Below are positions 1 through 8,769 of a stretch of 50,240 bases of DNA, one piece after another; position 1 is the stretch's first letter; each line of letters begins with the position of its first letter. The position numbers and the translations under genes are program-made. The notes under the pieces were generated by a model, which saw nothing but the letters and a program-made list of their open reading frames with translations, was not told the origin of the DNA and made no database searches. Source of the stretch: Desulfobacterales bacterium (GTDB lineage: Bacteria > Desulfobacterota > Desulfobulbia > Desulfobulbales > JAGXFP01); the NCBI GenBank assembly GCA_024637225.1, contig JAGXFP010000031.1:1-50240 (forward strand), in the 5' to 3' direction.

Positions 1-180
1 GCCACGCTCTTTTTCCTCAGGCGCCTTGTCGATCTCGTCAAAGGCGGTCGCGGAGGCCAGGCCCTTGGTGGATAACACCCGGGTTATCGCTGAAGTCAAA
101 GTCGTTTTGCCATGATCGATATGACCGATCGTACCGATATTTACATGCGGTTTACTTCTTTGAAATTTTTCCTTTGCCAT
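1..180 (-). CDS. tuf: Elongation factor Tu, N-terminal 60 residues (runs off the window)
   Basis: Reading the minus strand from the ATG at 180 gives the start of EF-Tu, the GTPase that brings aminoacyl-tRNA to the ribosome. The first residues [20 protein letters not shown] and the P-loop GHIDHGKTT followed by LTSAITRVL are diagnostic. A good Shine-Dalgarno (AGGAG) lies just upstream. Only the first 60 codons are present; the rest lies beyond base 1. Four tRNA genes on the same strand precede it, the classic tRNA-tuf arrangement (thrU-tyrU-glyT-thrT-tufB in E. coli), so tuf is probably co-transcribed with them. Confidence 0.97.
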   Translation of the reverse strand, partial: MAKEKFQRSKPHVNIGTIGHIDHGKTTLTSAITRVLSTKGLASATAFDEIDKAPEEKERG

Positions 181-264
181 GACAAATCTCCTCTGCCCTG
201 TATTTTCTTCTAATTTAGTACAGGTCCCGTTAGACCTCTGCAACTGGACCAACCGTAAAATATG

Positions 265-340
265 TGGAGCCCACGACCGGATTTGAACCGGTGACTTCTT
301 CCTTACCAAGGAAGTACTCTACCTACTGAGTTACGTGGGC
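265..340 (-). tRNA. tRNA-Thr (GGT anticodon)
   Basis: A 76-nt cloverleaf on the minus strand with 3' CCA encoded. The acceptor GCCCACG pairs with CGTGGGC, the anticodon stem CTTCC/GGAAG encloses TTGGTAA with anticodon GGT, and the T arm contains GGTTCAAATCC. It is the last tRNA before tuf. Confidence 0.95.
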
Positions 341-395
341 TTGTTGAAAAACAACTTCAAGACCAGCCCCAAAGAGACCAATCCATAATGATTTA

Positions 396-471
396 TGGAG
401 CGGGAAACGGGTTTCGAACCCGCGACCCTCAGCTTGGAAGGCTGATGCTCTACCAATTGAGCTATTCCCGC
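396..471 (-). tRNA. tRNA-Gly (TCC anticodon)
   Basis: A 76-nt cloverleaf on the minus strand with encoded CCA. The acceptor GCGGGAA pairs with TTCCCGC, the anticodon loop is CTTCCAA (anticodon TCC), and the T loop has GGTTCGAAACC. It is the third tRNA of the tuf-linked cluster. Confidence 0.95.
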
Positions 472-526
472 TTTTTATCGCATCTAAAAAAGCCGTATCG
501 CCTTAGCGGGGAAACGGCACAAAAAA

Positions 527-611
527 TGGTGGAGGGGGGAGGATTTGAACCTCCGAAGGCTACGCCGACAGATTTACAGTCTGTTCCCTTTGACCACTCG
601 GGAACCCCTCC
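527..611 (-). tRNA. tRNA-Tyr (GTA anticodon)
   Basis: An 85-nt class II tRNA on the minus strand with a long variable arm, acceptor GGAGGGG, anticodon GTA inside the stem ACAGA/TCTGT, and encoded CCA. The long variable arm and the GTA anticodon fit bacterial tRNA-Tyr. Confidence 0.95.
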
Positions 612-711
612 ACAAAATCACCAACGCCATGCACCTTGGCACATGGCGATAAAGAATTACATAAACCAGAAAGCGCTTGGAGCAACCGGTGAGCCGGCAC
701 AGTTAACAATC

Positions 712-787
712 TGGAGCTGGCGATGGGACTTGAACCCGCAACCTGCTGATTACAAATCAGCTGCTCTGCCAATTGAGCTACGCCAGC
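712..787 (-). tRNA. tRNA-Thr (TGT anticodon)
   Basis: A 76-nt cloverleaf on the minus strand with encoded CCA. The acceptor GCTGGCG pairs with CGCCAGC, and the anticodon TGT lies in the stem CTGAT/ATCAG. It is the first tRNA of the cluster and sits 8-9 bases downstream of a recognisable promoter. Confidence 0.95.
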
Positions 788-801
788 GTAACGAACGCGC
801 C

Positions 802-830
802 ATACTAATAACTTAGCAATTAAACATCAA
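802..830 (-). promoter_or_regulatory. Sigma70-type promoter of the tRNA-tuf operon
   Basis: On the minus strand, TTGATG (825-830) and TAGTAT (802-807) are separated by 17 bases. They are followed by a GC-rich discriminator (GGCGCG) and the first tRNA base at 787, as expected of a stringently controlled tRNA promoter. The -35 overlaps one arm of a 10-bp inverted repeat (ATTAAACATC 819-828 and GATGTTTAAT 851-860). Confidence 0.6.
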
Positions 831-942
831 CTGTTTTTTTATGGGCAGAAGATGTTTAATCAAACCAAGTCAAAAGTCGCTAACCGCCAATCACAAAGGC
901 CTGAAAAGCTCACGGCCCAACAAGAGCAGTCGCTGATAAAAC

Positions 943-2169
943 TTACTCCGCGCCGGCTGGTTTCACGAAGCTGCTTTCACGATATTTCTCAAAGGCCATT
1001 GCCACAATCCGATAGACCATATGGGCAAATTTTGTGTACGGCATATAAAGAAATAACATAAAAACGGAAACCAGATGAATAAAATAGAGGAAATAGGCAA
1101 AAGACGGAATTCCGAACAAGCGGACCAACTCAGCGCCCAGTCCGGTAACGCCTACGGTCATAATCAAACCAATCAGAAACCAGTCATAGAAAGTCGCATG
1201 GGTGCCCCGCTCATCCTCGTCGCGGGAGCGCTTGATCCACAAGAGGCCGACTCCGACAATCAAGGCGATAGCCCCGATATTGGCCAACACCTTGAACGGG
1301 TCAGCCTGGGGAATCGGGGCGTGAAGGATGGTGCGCATCTCTTCACTGACCAACAGGGAAAAAAGATCCTTACGCAGGAAGCTGTAGGTAGTCACGACAA
1401 ACAAGGCAATAAAGGAAAGCAACAACGGCAGGTGCCCCTTGACCCGATCCCGGTTGACCCCGCACTCGTTAAACCTGGTGTGCTTTACGGATTCGACAAT
1501 GGCCGGCACAAAAAAATCGCCGACATATTGCTTGGCCGACGGCCTGAAATCGGGGTTGGGATCCAATGATTCACTCATCTTACCCCACATCGTGCTCGCC
1601 CCTTTGAATACTGCAAAGGCGGCAAAGAAAAAAGCAGGCACAAAGATCAGATCAATAAAGAAGACATTCTTGGTGAGCCAATGAAAATCCCAGTGACCGA
1701 AGAATTCCCCGAAACCGACCTCCCGGAAGGTCTCAACATCCGGAATGTGCATGCCACCGGAAATCATCCATAATATACCGATGAGCAACACCGGAATACC
1801 GATCAGGATCGGCAGATTCTTACCGTCGCTGCAGAGCTTGGCCAGTCCCTGGGGAAAGCCGTAATGGGTGTAGGCATAGGCCCGGATGGCGCCGAGCACA
1901 TCACCGGGCTTCGCCCCGCGCGGGCAGTAAGCCGTGCAATCCCCACACTGATGACAAAGCAGGATGTCCGGGTCGGCGGCCAGCTTCTCCGTCAACCCCC
2001 ACTGGGCCCAGATCATCTCCTTCCGGGGAAAGGGATTGTCCTCCGTCGCCAGCGGGCAGACCACAGAACAGGTGGCGCATTGATAACATTTCTTCATCGA
2101 GTCGCCACCGGCGCTCTTGAGATACTTGATAAATTTTAAATCAGGTTCAACCCTTGTTATTTCTGACAT
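943..2169 (-). CDS. qmoC: Quinone-interacting membrane-bound oxidoreductase subunit QmoC
   Basis: A 408-residue membrane subunit of the Qmo complex, which passes electrons between the menaquinone pool and APS reductase. The N-terminus has two 4Fe-4S cluster motifs (C28xxC31xxC34xxxC38 and C72xxC75xxC78xxxC82), as in HdrC. The rest is a multi-helix cytochrome-b-like domain resembling HdrE/NarI, with hydrophobic segments from about residue 117 onward. It is the last gene of aprB-aprA-qmoA-qmoB-qmoC, and its order and size fit the family well. The 132-base gap from qmoB carries a stem-loop. No clear terminator was found between its stop and the tRNA promoter. Confidence 0.95.
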   Translation of the reverse strand: MSEITRVEPDLKFIKYLKSAGGDSMKKCYQCATCSVVCPLATEDNPFPRKEMIWAQWGLTEKLAADPDILLCHQCGDCTAYCPRGAKPGDVLGAIRAYAYTHYGFPQGLAKLCSDGKNLPILIGIPVLLIGILWMISGGMHIPDVETFREVGFGEFFGHWDFHWLTKNVFFIDLIFVPAFFFAAFAVFKGASTMWGKMSESLDPNPDFRPSAKQYVGDFFVPAIVESVKHTRFNECGVNRDRVKGHLPLLLSFIALFVVTTYSFLRKDLFSLLVSEEMRTILHAPIPQADPFKVLANIGAIALIVGVGLLWIKRSRDEDERGTHATFYDWFLIGLIMTVGVTGLGAELVRLFGIPSFAYFLYFIHLVSVFMLFLYMPYTKFAHMVYRIVAMAFEKYRESSFVKPAGAE

Positions 2170-2245
2170 ACTTACTTCCTCCCATAAGTTCCAGCACTGT
2201 GCAGGAACCCGCCATTTTCAAAATTGTCAAATCGGAAGTTTAAAT

Positions 2246-2278
2246 TTGCCTGCCGCCTCATAATAAAGCGGCAGGCAA
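2246..2278 (-). promoter_or_regulatory. Stem-loop between qmoB and qmoC
   Basis: A perfect 11-bp inverted repeat (TTGCCTGCCGC and GCGGCAGGCAA) with an 11-base loop, in the 132-base gap between qmoB and qmoC. No T-run follows on the transcribed strand, so it is more likely an mRNA-processing or stability structure than a strong terminator. Confidence 0.5.
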
Positions 2279-2301
2279 TCGACAACCACCTAAACGGTTA
2301 A

Positions 2302-4539
2302 CTAAAAGCCCTTAAAGGGGTTGGGGCCAAGCTCGTCAATCTGGTCGACAAATTCCTGAATCATGTCGGGAACCTTATTGAAATCAGTGATTGCGACCTG
2401 CTTCATGGCACAACGTTCCGGCTCAAGGCCGAGACTGCCCAAGGTTTCCCCGATATTGTCCATTCTCTTGTTGGCGATTTCACTACCCTTGACGAAGTGA
2501 CATTGATAATCATCGCCGTACTTGCAGCCCAAGAGCATAACGCCGTCCATTCCCGAAGAAAGGGCGTCCTTTACCCAAACCACATTCACCGAGCCAAGAC
2601 ACCGGACCGGGATAAAACGGACCAGATTGTTCAAGCCCTTGCGCCGCATGGCCGCCATATCGAGGGCCGGATAGGCGTCGTTCTCGCAGACCAGCACGAG
2701 ATAACGCAGTTTGTCGTCATCGTCTTCGGGAACCTCGATCGACTTGACCATCGAGCCGATCATATCGACATTGTAGTTCTTGAAGCCGATAATCCGCTCG
2801 GGACAGGCACCCATACAGGTTCCACAACGACGGCAGCGAGTCGGATTAGGCAGCGGGGTGCCCTTCTCATCATCATCGAGGGCGCCGAAGGGACATTCCT
2901 CGGTACATCGTTTGCACTGGGTGCAACGCTGAAAGAAGAACTCTGGATAAGACTGGTCGCCGGAACGGGGATGGACGGATACGCCCCGGTCGGCGGATTC
3001 AATGCATTGGATCGCCTTGAGTGCGGCGCCGCCCGCATCGTCGATGGTCTCTGCCATGGTTGTCGCCTTGCGAACCCCTCCGCAGGTATAGACTCCGGTC
3101 CGTCTGGTTTCATAAGGGAAGCAGATAAAGTGGGAATCGGCGTAACCGTCAAAAAGATCAAGATCAAGGAAGCCGGGCCCCTGGCGATAGGCCAGATTAA
3201 TCGAAGCTTTATCGATGGTGGCAGGCAACATGCCGGCAGCCAGAACGACCATATCAACCTCGAGGCTGATATCTTCATTAAGCAGGGTGTCCTTGGCGTT
3301 TACAATCAAGGAGGCGCCCTGTTCCTCAACAGAGGTAACCGCCGCCTTGGTCATAAAGATTCCGTCATTATCCTGGGCCGCCTTGTAAAACATTTCCATA
3401 TTGCCCGGCGTGCGCATATGCTGATAGAGGACATAGGCCTTGCCGTCGGGATTGTCTTCCCGGACATAATTGGCCTGTTTCAAAGCAACCATGCTGGTAA
3501 CCGAGTTACAGTAAGGGAAGTCCTTGTCGTGTTCTTCTCCGCCGGGACTCTGGATAAAAGCCACCCGAGCCGGAACCTTGCCTTCCTTGGCCAGTTTTTC
3601 AAACTGGGCATTGGTAACTACCTTGTCATTGCCGGGAAGCAAGTGTTCGAATTCGGAAACGTCGGCCGGAGTCCAGCCGGTTGCCAGCACCACGCTGCCG
3701 AATTTCTCGGCGGCGGGATTAGCTTCGGTATATTTTTTCATACCGACGTTAGGATCGTCCATCTGGCCCTTATCGATCTTATCCTGCTCATCTACAGTCA
3801 CCCTAAACGGCGCATCCCACTCGCCTTTAGTGCCGGCAGCCTTGAAGGTAGCCCCAAAATCACCGGGTGCACCGCTGATCCTGGCCACTTCGGTCGTGGT
3901 TTTGACCGTGATCGAGTCGTTGGCATTAACGGCATTGACCAGATCGGCAATCGAATTCTCCTCAAGATTGGACCACGGTGCGCTGGTCGGAAACTGCTTG
4001 CGCCATCCCAGGGCCTTGCCGCCCAACACATCGGCCTTTTCGATCAGGGTCACCTCATAACCGGCCCGAGCAGCCTCCAGGGCCGAGGTCATTCCAGCAA
4101 TACCGCCGCCCATCACCAGAATCTTCTTATTGATCACATCCATCTTAAAAGGCACGGGAAGATCGGTCTTCTTGGCCTGGGTGCAACCCATCCGCATATA
4201 GTCTGAAGCCAGTTCCTGGGTGAAATCGGCCCCGGCGCCTTCAGGCTGGCACCAGACCACCTGCTCGCGCAGGTTGGCGCGAACCGTAATCTTGTCATCA
4301 CCAAAATCGAACTCTTCCCGCATAACCCTGGGGGAGCAAGCGCCGATCACTACGGTATTGACACCTTCATTATTAATATCGTTTTCGATCAATTCACGAC
4401 CGGCCTTGCTGCAAAGAGCTTCATGGGTCTTACACTCCATGCTCATTTCACCGGTCACCACTTGGGTCAGCGCCTCAATATCGAGGGCCTCACCAATTCC
4501 ACAACCTGTGCATATATATGCACCGTATTTTTTATCCAT
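2302..4539 (-). CDS. qmoB: Quinone-interacting membrane-bound oxidoreductase subunit QmoB
   Basis: About 745 residues. This is an HdrA-like flavoprotein fused to an MvhD-like C-terminal domain. It has an N-terminal cysteine motif (YICTGCGIG), an FAD-binding Rossmann motif (MGGGIAGMTSALEAARAGYE), two ferredoxin clusters (CTQCKRCTEECP and CRRCGTCMGACP), then the delta-subunit-like region of F420-non-reducing hydrogenase. With QmoA and QmoC it forms the complex that supplies electrons to AprAB. I place the start at the ATG at 4539 because AGAGGTG lies 6 bases upstream; a GTG three codons further up is the alternative. It follows qmoA after 12 bases, so the two are surely co-transcribed. Confidence 0.95.
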   Translation of the reverse strand: MDKKYGAYICTGCGIGEALDIEALTQVVTGEMSMECKTHEALCSKAGRELIENDINNEGVNTVVIGACSPRVMREEFDFGDDKITVRANLREQVVWCQPEGAGADFTQELASDYMRMGCTQAKKTDLPVPFKMDVINKKILVMGGGIAGMTSALEAARAGYEVTLIEKADVLGGKALGWRKQFPTSAPWSNLEENSIADLVNAVNANDSITVKTTTEVARISGAPGDFGATFKAAGTKGEWDAPFRVTVDEQDKIDKGQMDDPNVGMKKYTEANPAAEKFGSVVLATGWTPADVSEFEHLLPGNDKVVTNAQFEKLAKEGKVPARVAFIQSPGGEEHDKDFPYCNSVTSMVALKQANYVREDNPDGKAYVLYQHMRTPGNMEMFYKAAQDNDGIFMTKAAVTSVEEQGASLIVNAKDTLLNEDISLEVDMVVLAAGMLPATIDKASINLAYRQGPGFLDLDLFDGYADSHFICFPYETRRTGVYTCGGVRKATTMAETIDDAGGAALKAIQCIESADRGVSVHPRSGDQSYPEFFFQRCTQCKRCTEECPFGALDDDEKGTPLPNPTRCRRCGTCMGACPERIIGFKNYNVDMIGSMVKSIEVPEDDDDKLRYLVLVCENDAYPALDMAAMRRKGLNNLVRFIPVRCLGSVNVVWVKDALSSGMDGVMLLGCKYGDDYQCHFVKGSEIANKRMDNIGETLGSLGLEPERCAMKQVAITDFNKVPDMIQEFVDQIDELGPNPFKGF

Positions 4540-4551
4540 TATCGTCACCTC

Positions 4552-5808
4552 TTACCGGGAAGCCTGAATAGCTTTCAGAGCTGCAGCAGTTGAATTCTGA
4601 TTACTGGTTACCACGTCAGCCGCTTTATTGGCACAGCCAGCGGAAAGCATCGCCTTGTCAACATCAGAGAGAATGAAGCCGTTGCTGTCGACCGCAACCC
4701 CGACTCGGGCGGCGGCATCGGCGCCGGCGGGCTCCATGCCGGTGGCCAGGACAGCCAGATCGACCTTGACCTGCATCTTCTGGCCGGTAACCGCATTCTC
4801 GGCCACCACGGTAACGCCGCCATCGTCCTCGGCGTTGATCGCGGCGACTTTACCTTTAATAAAGGTAATATTCTCATCGGACATCAATTTCTCCCGGAAT
4901 TTTTCATATTTGCCGGGGGTTCTGAGATCGATATAAAAAACCGTAATCTTGGCTTCCGGATAACGCTCGCGGATATAAGTAATCTGCTTGAGACTTGCCA
5001 TACAGCACACGTAAGAACAATATTCGAGATGGTTCTCATCCCGGGATCCCGCGCATTGAAGAAATGCAAAAGTTTCGGGCTCCTTGTTATCGCCGGGCCG
5101 AAGGATTTGCCCGTCTGTCGGACCGCCGGGCGCGGCCAGTCTTTCCATCATCATGTTGGTAATGATGGCGTCGCTGGAGTCATAATTAAGGTTGTCCATC
5201 TTCGTGGGATCATAGGGATTCCAGCCGGTAGCCCAAACGACGGCGCCGACGTCAACGGTTTTGGTCTCGGCCTGGGCATCCAGTTCGACCGCATCGTATT
5301 TACAGGCCTCGACACACTTGCCGCATTTGCTGCAAGCATCGAAATCAATGGCGTACTTCATCGGAAAGGCCATGTCATGGGGCTTATAGATCGCTTTGGT
5401 CTTATCCATCCCGAAGTTAAAGGCGTTATCACGTTCTTCCGGACAAACCTCCACACAGGCGTTGCAGGCCGTGCAGTTGCTGTTGACGCCTCGAGGAGCG
5501 GTCTCCAGGGTTACCTGAAAATTACCGGGGCCGCCCTCGACATTTTTCACCTCGGTCGTAGTGTATACCCGAATCTTCCGGTTGTTCTTGATTCGCTGGA
5601 AATTGATCTCCAACCCACAGGAAGGAGGGCAGAGTTTCGGGAAATACTGATTCAATTGTGCGACCCGACCGCCCAGGTAGGGATTCTTTTCGACGAGAAA
5701 AACGTCCTTACCGACTTCCGCGGCTTCCAGTGCGGCCGTCAAACCGCTGATGCCACCGCCCACGACCAGAACTCCACCTGCACCAGGTGCACTGCGTTCA
5801 TCCGTCAT
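4552..5808 (-). CDS. qmoA: Quinone-interacting membrane-bound oxidoreductase subunit QmoA
   Basis: A 418-residue soluble HdrA-like flavoprotein of the Qmo complex. An N-terminal FAD motif (VVGGGISGLTAALEAA, about residues 15-30) is followed by two ferredoxin-type cysteine sets (CTACNACVEVCP and CSKCGKCVEAC) and a flavoprotein C-terminal half. The start has a strong Shine-Dalgarno (GGAGG, 7 bases before the ATG). It is separated from aprA by 182 bases carrying two stem-loops and is tightly followed by qmoB. QmoA is thought to be the subunit that contacts APS reductase; that role is family knowledge. Confidence 0.95.
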   Translation of the reverse strand: MTDERSAPGAGGVLVVGGGISGLTAALEAAEVGKDVFLVEKNPYLGGRVAQLNQYFPKLCPPSCGLEINFQRIKNNRKIRVYTTTEVKNVEGGPGNFQVTLETAPRGVNSNCTACNACVEVCPEERDNAFNFGMDKTKAIYKPHDMAFPMKYAIDFDACSKCGKCVEACKYDAVELDAQAETKTVDVGAVVWATGWNPYDPTKMDNLNYDSSDAIITNMMMERLAAPGGPTDGQILRPGDNKEPETFAFLQCAGSRDENHLEYCSYVCCMASLKQITYIRERYPEAKITVFYIDLRTPGKYEKFREKLMSDENITFIKGKVAAINAEDDGGVTVVAENAVTGQKMQVKVDLAVLATGMEPAGADAAARVGVAVDSNGFILSDVDKAMLSAGCANKAADVVTSNQNSTAAALKAIQASR

Positions 5809-5849
5809 GCCTAGCCTCCATTAGCAAAAAATTAATTGTTAAAATAACC

Positions 5850-5896
5850 GGTTTGTTTAGCTCAATCGGCCTACAACCGACTCAGCTAAACAAACC
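5850..5896 (-). promoter_or_regulatory. First intergenic stem-loop between aprA and qmoA
   Basis: A perfect 13-bp inverted repeat (GGTTTGTTTAGCT at 5850-5862 and AGCTAAACAAACC at 5884-5896) with a smaller nested stem TCGG/CCGA inside the loop. It lies just downstream, in transcript order, of the terminator-like hairpin at 5918-5961 and upstream of qmoA. No U-run follows. Confidence 0.55.
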
Positions 5897-5917
5897 TCAG
5901 AGGAGCTGATTCTACAG

Positions 5918-5961
5918 AAAAATCTCCAGGCACCCTGTGAAGCGATGCCTGGAGATTTTTT
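5918..5961 (-). terminator. Strong intrinsic terminator-like hairpin after aprA
   Basis: Arms AAAAATCTCCAGGCA (5918-5932) and TGCCTGGAGATTTTT (5946-5960) pair over 15 bp with a 13-base loop. On the minus-strand transcript the stem ends in a run of U. It lies 30 bases past the aprA stop and should reduce, but not abolish, transcription into qmoA. The stem is symmetrical and would work in both directions. Confidence 0.75.
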
Positions 5962-5990
5962 AGGTCAAGGTACTAAACCGTAGATTTAGA

Positions 5991-8006
5991 TTAGATCCAA
6001 GGTTCGGTCTCGACGATATTGATACAGGCTACCTTCTCACACTTCCATTCCTGAGATTTAGGATCGAAAGTGGAGTTAACGAAGGCTTTCCAGTTCGCAT
6101 CGTCGACGGTCGGGAAATCAGACCGGTAATAGAAGCCCGGATAACGGCTCTCTTTCCTGAACTCAATGTGGCGGATATGGGTTTCAACACACCAGATACG
6201 ATGGTAGTTCTCCCAGGCCCTCATCAGCTCATGCAGATCGCCGGCCGCCATCAACTCGGCATCTTCACGCAGCATGCGGAGAAGATCGAGGCAGATGTTC
6301 AGCAGTTTTCCGGAGGTCATGTAGTAAGTAGCAACACCGCCGCCGTACTCGTCGGTGGCCTTCATCAGACGCATCATCAGACCGGCAGGCTTGCAGTAGT
6401 TGGGGTTGACATCGGAAGCGGTGGAAGCACCGACATGCTCATGGTACCGTCTAACCGGTGCGTAGATCTCGTCGGCCAGTTCCTGAGCGGTCTGGCTGAG
6501 CTCGGGTTTGAAGTCGGCATGGTCGCGGCAGTACTTAACCATCTGCTTAGCAACAATACGTCCCTCGGCGTGGGAGCCGGAAGAGAACTTATGTCCGGAA
6601 GCGCCAACGCCGTCACCGGCGGTGAACAGGCCGTCAACGGTGGTCATCCGGTTGTAGCCCCATTTGTACTGGTGGCTGCGGGGGCCGTCTACGGTCGGAA
6701 CCCACTCTTCATCGGGACCGGAAGTCCAGATGCCACAACAACCGGAATGGCTGCCCAGCATGTAGGGTTCGGTCGGCATGATCTCGGAACCGACTTTCTC
6801 GGGCTCAATGTTCATACCGGCCCAGAGACCGGCCTGGCCAACGGACATATCGAGGAAATCTTCCCAGGCCTCGGACTCGAGGTGTTTCCAGAACTTCTTA
6901 ACCTCTTTCTCGTCCAAACCCTTCTCGCGACGCTCTTCCAGGAAGGCGTTCAATGCGACATCGGTAGCCATGTAGATGGGACCGCGACCTTCCTTGAGCT
7001 CGTTGATCATCAAATGGTTACGCAGACAGGTCGGGGTAACCGCGGACTGACCGTAAGGCATGAATTTGGAAAGCTCTTCCTTGGCGGAATCGGTATTGGC
7101 ATAGAACTCGCCGAGACCGTTCTGCACTTTGGCCTTGAACAGCAGGAACCAAGCGCCAACCGGGCCATATCCGTCCTTGAAGCGAGCCGGGGTGAAACGA
7201 TTTTCCATCATGGTCAGGGTAGCGCCGACCTGGGCACACATGGTGTAGGTGGAACCAGCGTTCCAGACCGGGTACCAGGCGCGGCCTTTACCCTCACCGG
7301 TAGACCGGGGACGGAAGATGTTTACCGCGCCGCCGCAGGCACAGAGAGCGGTTTTGCAGCGGAAAACGTGAACTTTGTTTTCCCGGGTGGAGAAACCGAC
7401 CGCACCGGCGATCTGGTTGGCAACGTTTTTGTCGAGCAGCAATTTAACGATGAAAATTCTCTCCAGGCAGTTCTCTTCGCCGAGAGCGCTCTTGGCCGGC
7501 TCGGCAACGATGCACTTGTAGGACTCGCCGTTGATCATGATCTGCCATTTACCGGTGCGTACCGGCTGGCCGCCTTCACGCAGGGTCGGAGCAGGCTTGG
7601 CGCCGTCCAGGTTCTCGCCGTTTTCGTCTTTCTTCCAGATCGGCAGGCCCCACTCTTCGAAGAGCTTTACGGACTCGTCAACGTGACGACCGAGATCGTA
7701 GATCAGATCTTCGCGAACAACGCCCATCAGGTCGTTGCGGACCATCTTCACGTAGTTTTCGATTACGTTTTCGCCGATATAGGTGTTGATGGCGGACAGG
7801 CCCTGAGCAACAGCGCCGGAACGCTCCATGGAGGCTTTGTCTACCAGGGTGATTTTCAGATCGGCCGGGGCCCACTTCTTGATTTCGAAAGCAGTACCAC
7901 AGGCTGCCATACCACCACCGATGATCAGAACATCGACATCGTGCTCGACTATCTCCGGATTGGTTACGGCAGGCAGTTCGCCCAAAGGCTTATTCGGTAA
8001 CGCCAT
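5991..8006 (-). CDS. aprA: Adenylylsulfate (APS) reductase subunit alpha
   Basis: A 671-residue FAD-containing catalytic subunit of dissimilatory APS reductase, which reduces adenosine 5'-phosphosulfate to sulfite and AMP in the cytoplasm. The N-terminus has the FAD Rossmann motif (VLIIGGGMAACGTAFE) and the family segment MERSGAVAQGLSAINTYIG, typical of the fumarate-reductase-like flavoprotein superfamily. Length is normal for AprA. AGGAG precedes the ATG. It follows aprB after 56 bases and is followed by a strong hairpin, so aprBA is probably the most abundant transcript of the operon. Reverse-type (sulfur-oxidising) use cannot be excluded from one gene, but the Qmo partner and the Desulfobacterota-like gene set favour sulfate reduction. 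Confidence 0.97.
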   Translation of the reverse strand: MALPNKPLGELPAVTNPEIVEHDVDVLIIGGGMAACGTAFEIKKWAPADLKITLVDKASMERSGAVAQGLSAINTYIGENVIENYVKMVRNDLMGVVREDLIYDLGRHVDESVKLFEEWGLPIWKKDENGENLDGAKPAPTLREGGQPVRTGKWQIMINGESYKCIVAEPAKSALGEENCLERIFIVKLLLDKNVANQIAGAVGFSTRENKVHVFRCKTALCACGGAVNIFRPRSTGEGKGRAWYPVWNAGSTYTMCAQVGATLTMMENRFTPARFKDGYGPVGAWFLLFKAKVQNGLGEFYANTDSAKEELSKFMPYGQSAVTPTCLRNHLMINELKEGRGPIYMATDVALNAFLEERREKGLDEKEVKKFWKHLESEAWEDFLDMSVGQAGLWAGMNIEPEKVGSEIMPTEPYMLGSHSGCCGIWTSGPDEEWVPTVDGPRSHQYKWGYNRMTTVDGLFTAGDGVGASGHKFSSGSHAEGRIVAKQMVKYCRDHADFKPELSQTAQELADEIYAPVRRYHEHVGASTASDVNPNYCKPAGLMMRLMKATDEYGGGVATYYMTSGKLLNICLDLLRMLREDAELMAAGDLHELMRAWENYHRIWCVETHIRHIEFRKESRYPGFYYRSDFPTVDDANWKAFVNSTFDPKSQEWKCEKVACINIVETEPWI

Positions 8007-8062
8007 AATAATTCTCCTTATATATCACATTTAAAATGGATAATTCACTTGTCCTCAATTTA

Positions 8063-8488
8063 CTATGCAAGCATGGTGGGTGCCGGAAGATCGGACTCGA
8101 GGGTCAGCTTCTCGTCGTCCAGATTCTCTCCCTTTACATCCGGATAAGCATTGGCAGCACCTTCAGCGGTGGTCCGAATCGGGAACTTGAAACGCTTCAT
8201 GTTGCCATTACGGAATTTAACAGTCCACATGATGGAGTCGGAACTCCGCATCGGATGAACCATCCCGCCCATGGGAACGAAATCGTTGTAGCCACGCACG
8301 GCAATGGCGCCCTGAGGACAGATCTTCACACAAGAGTAACATTCCCAGCATGCATCGGGCTCCTGATTATAAGCCTTCATCTCCTCAACGTTCAGTACCA
8401 TCAGATCGTTGGGGCAGATGTACATGCAGGCAGTCTTGTCGCCACCTTTGCAGCCGTCACATTTGGAAGGATCTACATAGCTCGGCAT
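8063..8488 (-). CDS. aprB: Adenylylsulfate (APS) reductase subunit beta
   Basis: A 141-residue iron-sulfur subunit of APS reductase. It carries two 4Fe-4S clusters: C10xxC13 with C21 and C25 (the spacing enlarged by the insert typical of AprB), and C47xxC50xxC53xxxC57. The C-terminal tail (about residues 100-141) is the extension that wraps around AprA in known structures. GGAGG precedes the ATG. It is the first gene of the operon, about 245 bases downstream of a well-formed promoter. Confidence 0.97.
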   Translation of the reverse strand: MPSYVDPSKCDGCKGGDKTACMYICPNDLMVLNVEEMKAYNQEPDACWECYSCVKICPQGAIAVRGYNDFVPMGGMVHPMRSSDSIMWTVKFRNGNMKRFKFPIRTTAEGAANAYPDVKGENLDDEKLTLESDLPAPTMLA

Positions 8489-8740
8489 TAACTTACCTCC
8501 TAACTAAATTGATTTTTCAGACCCCGCAAAGCACGGAGTCCACTATAAACATACCTCTGAAAATCTTCACTACAAACTCCCGTCAGGTCCTCAAAAACAG
8601 ATGCGGACCCTATCGCAAATCACGCTTTTCCGTCGCGACTCTACCCCCGCAACAGGAACAGTGGATTTCAGACTTTAGTGCAGCAGGACGGTCAATCACA
8701 AAAAAAGAATGAACGATCACTCAGTATTTCGCAAAACAGA

Positions 8741-8769
8741 TGTATAATTTTTCACTTATTAAATGTCAA
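8741..8769 (-). promoter_or_regulatory. Sigma70-type promoter of the apr-qmo operon
   Basis: On the minus strand a consensus TTGACA (8764-8769) is followed after exactly 17 bases by TATACA (8741-8746). Transcription would start near 8734, giving a leader of about 245 nt before aprB. Near the end of the leader (8520-8540) a short hairpin with arms GACTCCG and CGGGGTC lies just upstream of the ribosome binding site. Confidence 0.75.

Noticed and set aside
2497..4206. 569-codon plus-strand open frame opposite qmoB
   Set aside because: It is antisense to a well-supported qmoB, has no ribosome site and no recognisable domain; long opposite-strand frames are expected in GC-rich genes.
6168..8000. 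610-codon plus-strand open frame opposite aprA
   Set aside because: A shadow of aprA; the aprA product is unmistakable on the other strand.
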